Assembly (NCBI RefSeq): GCF_019042275.1 | Contig: NZ_JAHQCW010000018.1 | Span: 40,643 to 104,642, forward strand | Direction: 5' to 3' | Origin: Diplocloster agilis | GTDB lineage: Bacteria; Bacillota; Clostridia; Lachnospirales; Lachnospiraceae | Length of the DNA: 64,000 nucleotides | Shown here: piece after piece, positions 62,399 to 64,000 of the stretch | How positions within the stretch are numbered: the first letter of the stretch is position 1 | Layout: every line of letters starts with the position of its first letter | The notes under the pieces: model-generated | Told to the model about the DNA's origin: nothing | The model's database searches: none | What the model saw: the letters and a program-made list of their open reading frames with translations, nothing else | Made by a program: the position numbers and the translations under genes

Positions 62399-63889
62399 AT
62401 GGTATTTAAAATTTCGGAGATTTGCAAGCAGTATGGGGACAACATAGTATTGGAGAATATTACCCTGGAATTGCAGGGGGGAAAAGTACACGGAATCCTG
62501 GGCTATAACGGCGCGGGCAAGAGTACGTTAGGCAAAATCGTCGGAGGCGTAATACAAAAGGACTCCGGCCATATGCATCTGGACCGCATGGAATGCAGCA
62601 ACTGGGATGTACGCAGAGCCATGCGGTCAGGTGTGTTTATCGTAGACTATCATTCGACGCTGCTGCCGGAATTGACGGTTCGGGAAAACATGCTCTACGG
62701 CCTGAACAGCATAAAAGACGGCAGTCCGTTAAGTGTCATAAGAAATAAGAAAAAGATCGTTCAAAGGCTTAAAAGCGAATTAGAGTATTATGGGCTGGAG
62801 TGCAATATGGACTGGCAGATCAGCCAGGTTTCCAACTCTATGCGCAATATCCTGGAACTTCTCCGCATCAAGCTGTTTTCGCCAAAGGTTGTGGTGGTGG
62901 ATGAAATTGACGCGAATGTGAATGAGTTCTATCGGGACCGGATTAAGAAAATTATTAGGGATATGGCGGGCGACGGAGTAGCCGTCCTATATATTTCCCA
63001 TCAGATACAAAGGGTGATGGAAATCTCCGATGAAATCAGCGCGATCATGGATTCGCATCTGGTGGAAACGGTGAAAGTCGCCGATATGAAACCTGAAAAT
63101 GTGATAGAAATGATGTTCAAGATCACCAATGAACATCCCCCGAAGACGATTGTAAAGCCCCAGGCGAAGATCCTGGAGTTAAAACATATCAGCAATAACG
63201 TGATCAGCGATTTTTCCCTGTATGTGCGGGAGGGGGAAATCGTAGGCGTGGTAGGATTGGAAAAAGAAGGGCCGGCTTCCTTCGGGGAACTGCTGTTTTC
63301 GGATAAATATCATCCGAAGCAGGGAGGGGACGTGCTGTTCCGGGAAAAAGAAATAAGACTGGTTACCCCGCAGGATGCGATGAAAGCCGGAATTATTTTC
63401 CTGGATTCCAACGTGATCGACCAGTATCTGTTTCCAGGGCAGACGGTGCGGGAGAACATGCTCCCGTTTGCCATCCGGGTAAAGTGCAGGGATCTGGAAA
63501 CACAGACGAAAATCTGCCAAAGCTATCTGGACAAGCTTTCGATCAAAGCAAAGCCGGAGGATAAAATAGAACATATCAGTACCGGCCATCAGAAAAAGAT
63601 ACTGATTGCTAAGAATATCTTATCCGAAGGGGAAGTTTTTATATTTGCAAATCCTACGGACAATATAGACACCGTATCCAAAATTGACATTTATAATATT
63701 ATGAATGAATTGAAGATGCGCGGCCGTGGGCTTATTCTGATCTCCAATGATTATCACGAGGTCGCGGGCATCTGCGATGTGATTGTTGTGGTGGAAGACG
63801 GAAAGGTGGTGCGCAAGTTTAATAATTACGCGCTCCATGAAAAGGAATTGATTGCCTGGAGCGGGCAGGAAGAGGAGCATGATATTTGA
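62399..63889 (+). CDS. Degenerate RbsA-type tandem ABC ATPase
   Basis: A 496-residue protein with the layout of RbsA but eroded motifs. Domain 1 keeps Walker A GYNGAGKSTLGKIVGG (about 36) and a Walker-B-like VVVVDEIDANV (about 160), but its signature LSGGQ is replaced by VSNSMRNIL. Domain 2 has GLEKEGPASFGELLF instead of a Walker A, STGHQKKILIAKN as signature and VFIFANPTDNIDT in place of Walker B Asp-Glu. No permease follows. It begins 17 bases after the DeoR gene, so it belongs to the same transcript. A regulatory or alternative-coupling role is more likely than transport; a decaying paralogue is the alternative. Confidence 0.85.
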   Translation: MVFKISEICKQYGDNIVLENITLELQGGKVHGILGYNGAGKSTLGKIVGGVIQKDSGHMHLDRMECSNWDVRRAMRSGVFIVDYHSTLLPELTVRENMLYGLNSIKDGSPLSVIRNKKKIVQRLKSELEYYGLECNMDWQISQVSNSMRNILELLRIKLFSPKVVVVDEIDANVNEFYRDRIKKIIRDMAGDGVAVLYISHQIQRVMEISDEISAIMDSHLVETVKVADMKPENVIEMMFKITNEHPPKTIVKPQAKILELKHISNNVISDFSLYVREGEIVGVVGLEKEGPASFGELLFSDKYHPKQGGDVLFREKEIRLVTPQDAMKAGIIFLDSNVIDQYLFPGQTVRENMLPFAIRVKCRDLETQTKICQSYLDKLSIKAKPEDKIEHISTGHQKKILIAKNILSEGEVFIFANPTDNIDTVSKIDIYNIMNELKMRGRGLILISNDYHEVAGICDVIVVVEDGKVVRKFNNYALHEKELIAWSGQEEEHDI

Positions 63890-63907
63890 AGACTACGGGG
63901 GGATTTC

Positions 63908-64000
63908 TTGGATCTTCCTCGGGGTTGGGTATGCCCGCTGCTTAAGGACAAAGGACAGGGATGCTATATGGGAGGGCTCCCGGCCCGCCGGGTTCTTTTG
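63908..64000 (+). repeat. Left arm of a further structured repeat (copy F, cut by window edge)
   Basis: Starting about 20 bases after the ABC ATPase stop, phrases TTCTTGGATCTTCCTCGGGG, ATGCCCGCTGCTTA and GCCGGGTTCTTTTG follow the left arm of copy A in the same order. The core and right arm lie beyond the window. Confidence 0.75.

Overview
The window looks like a chromosomal segment of an anaerobic, low-to-mid GC Clostridia, most likely Lachnospiraceae. Evidence: L7/L12-RpoB-RpoC of Firmicutes type, a SpoVB-like flippase, a monomeric [FeFe] hydrogenase-like protein, rubredoxin, an IscR-IscS-IscU-MnmA cluster, YesM/YesN sugar regulation, and a gene trio that resembles the Lachnospiraceae families DUF5717/DUF5716 (from memory). 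No phage genes, transposase, CRISPR array or rRNA were seen; there is one tRNA (Gly-GCC).

Layout. 1-12 kb: end of rplJ, rplL, an Hsp70-like ATPase fused to BspA-type leucine-rich repeats, an array of GGACATGTCC palindromes, a flavin-binding protein, then rpoB-rpoC from their own consensus promoter. 12.7-21.4 kb: one sugar-utilisation operon (lipoprotein binding protein, two permeases, YesN-type regulator, YesM-type kinase, GH2 glycosidase). 21.4-24.4 kb, minus strand: hydrogenase-like protein and SpoVB-like flippase. 24.4-27.9 kb: iron-sulfur/thiouridine operon. 28.4-33.9 kb: an AT-richer accessory block (XRE regulator, small membrane protein, lantibiotic-immunity-type ABC transporter, divergent two-component system). 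34.4-42.7 kb: PMT-type glycosyltransferase, sfsA, mutY, amidohydrolase, GT2, DegV, rubredoxin, small membrane protein. 42.8-47.1 kb: redox genes (nitroreductase, Crp/Fnr regulator, two flavodoxin-like proteins, disulfide oxidoreductase) around tRNA-Gly. 47.7-55.2 kb: MBL hydrolase, PLP aminotransferase, and the DUF5717/DUF5716/TPR trio. 55.6-63.9 kb: a ribose/AI-2-class ABC importer, ribokinase-like kinase, DeoR regulator and a degenerate second ABC ATPase.

The most striking thing that ordinary genes do not explain is a family of long structured inverted repeats: full copies at about 11.94, 27.92, 33.99 and 47.15 kb, a reduced copy at 55.2 kb, a half copy at 12.36 kb and a copy entering at the right edge. 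All share a roughly 100-base core that folds into two hairpins inside a closing stem, and the 47-kb copy carries compensatory base-pair changes in these stems. Outer arms of 100 bases or more differ from copy to copy but still pair with themselves. Every copy lies just downstream of a gene. This is the best candidate for an undescribed element. The second is the DUF5717/DUF5716/TPR operon, whose middle protein looks like a degenerate Hsp70/actin-fold protein.
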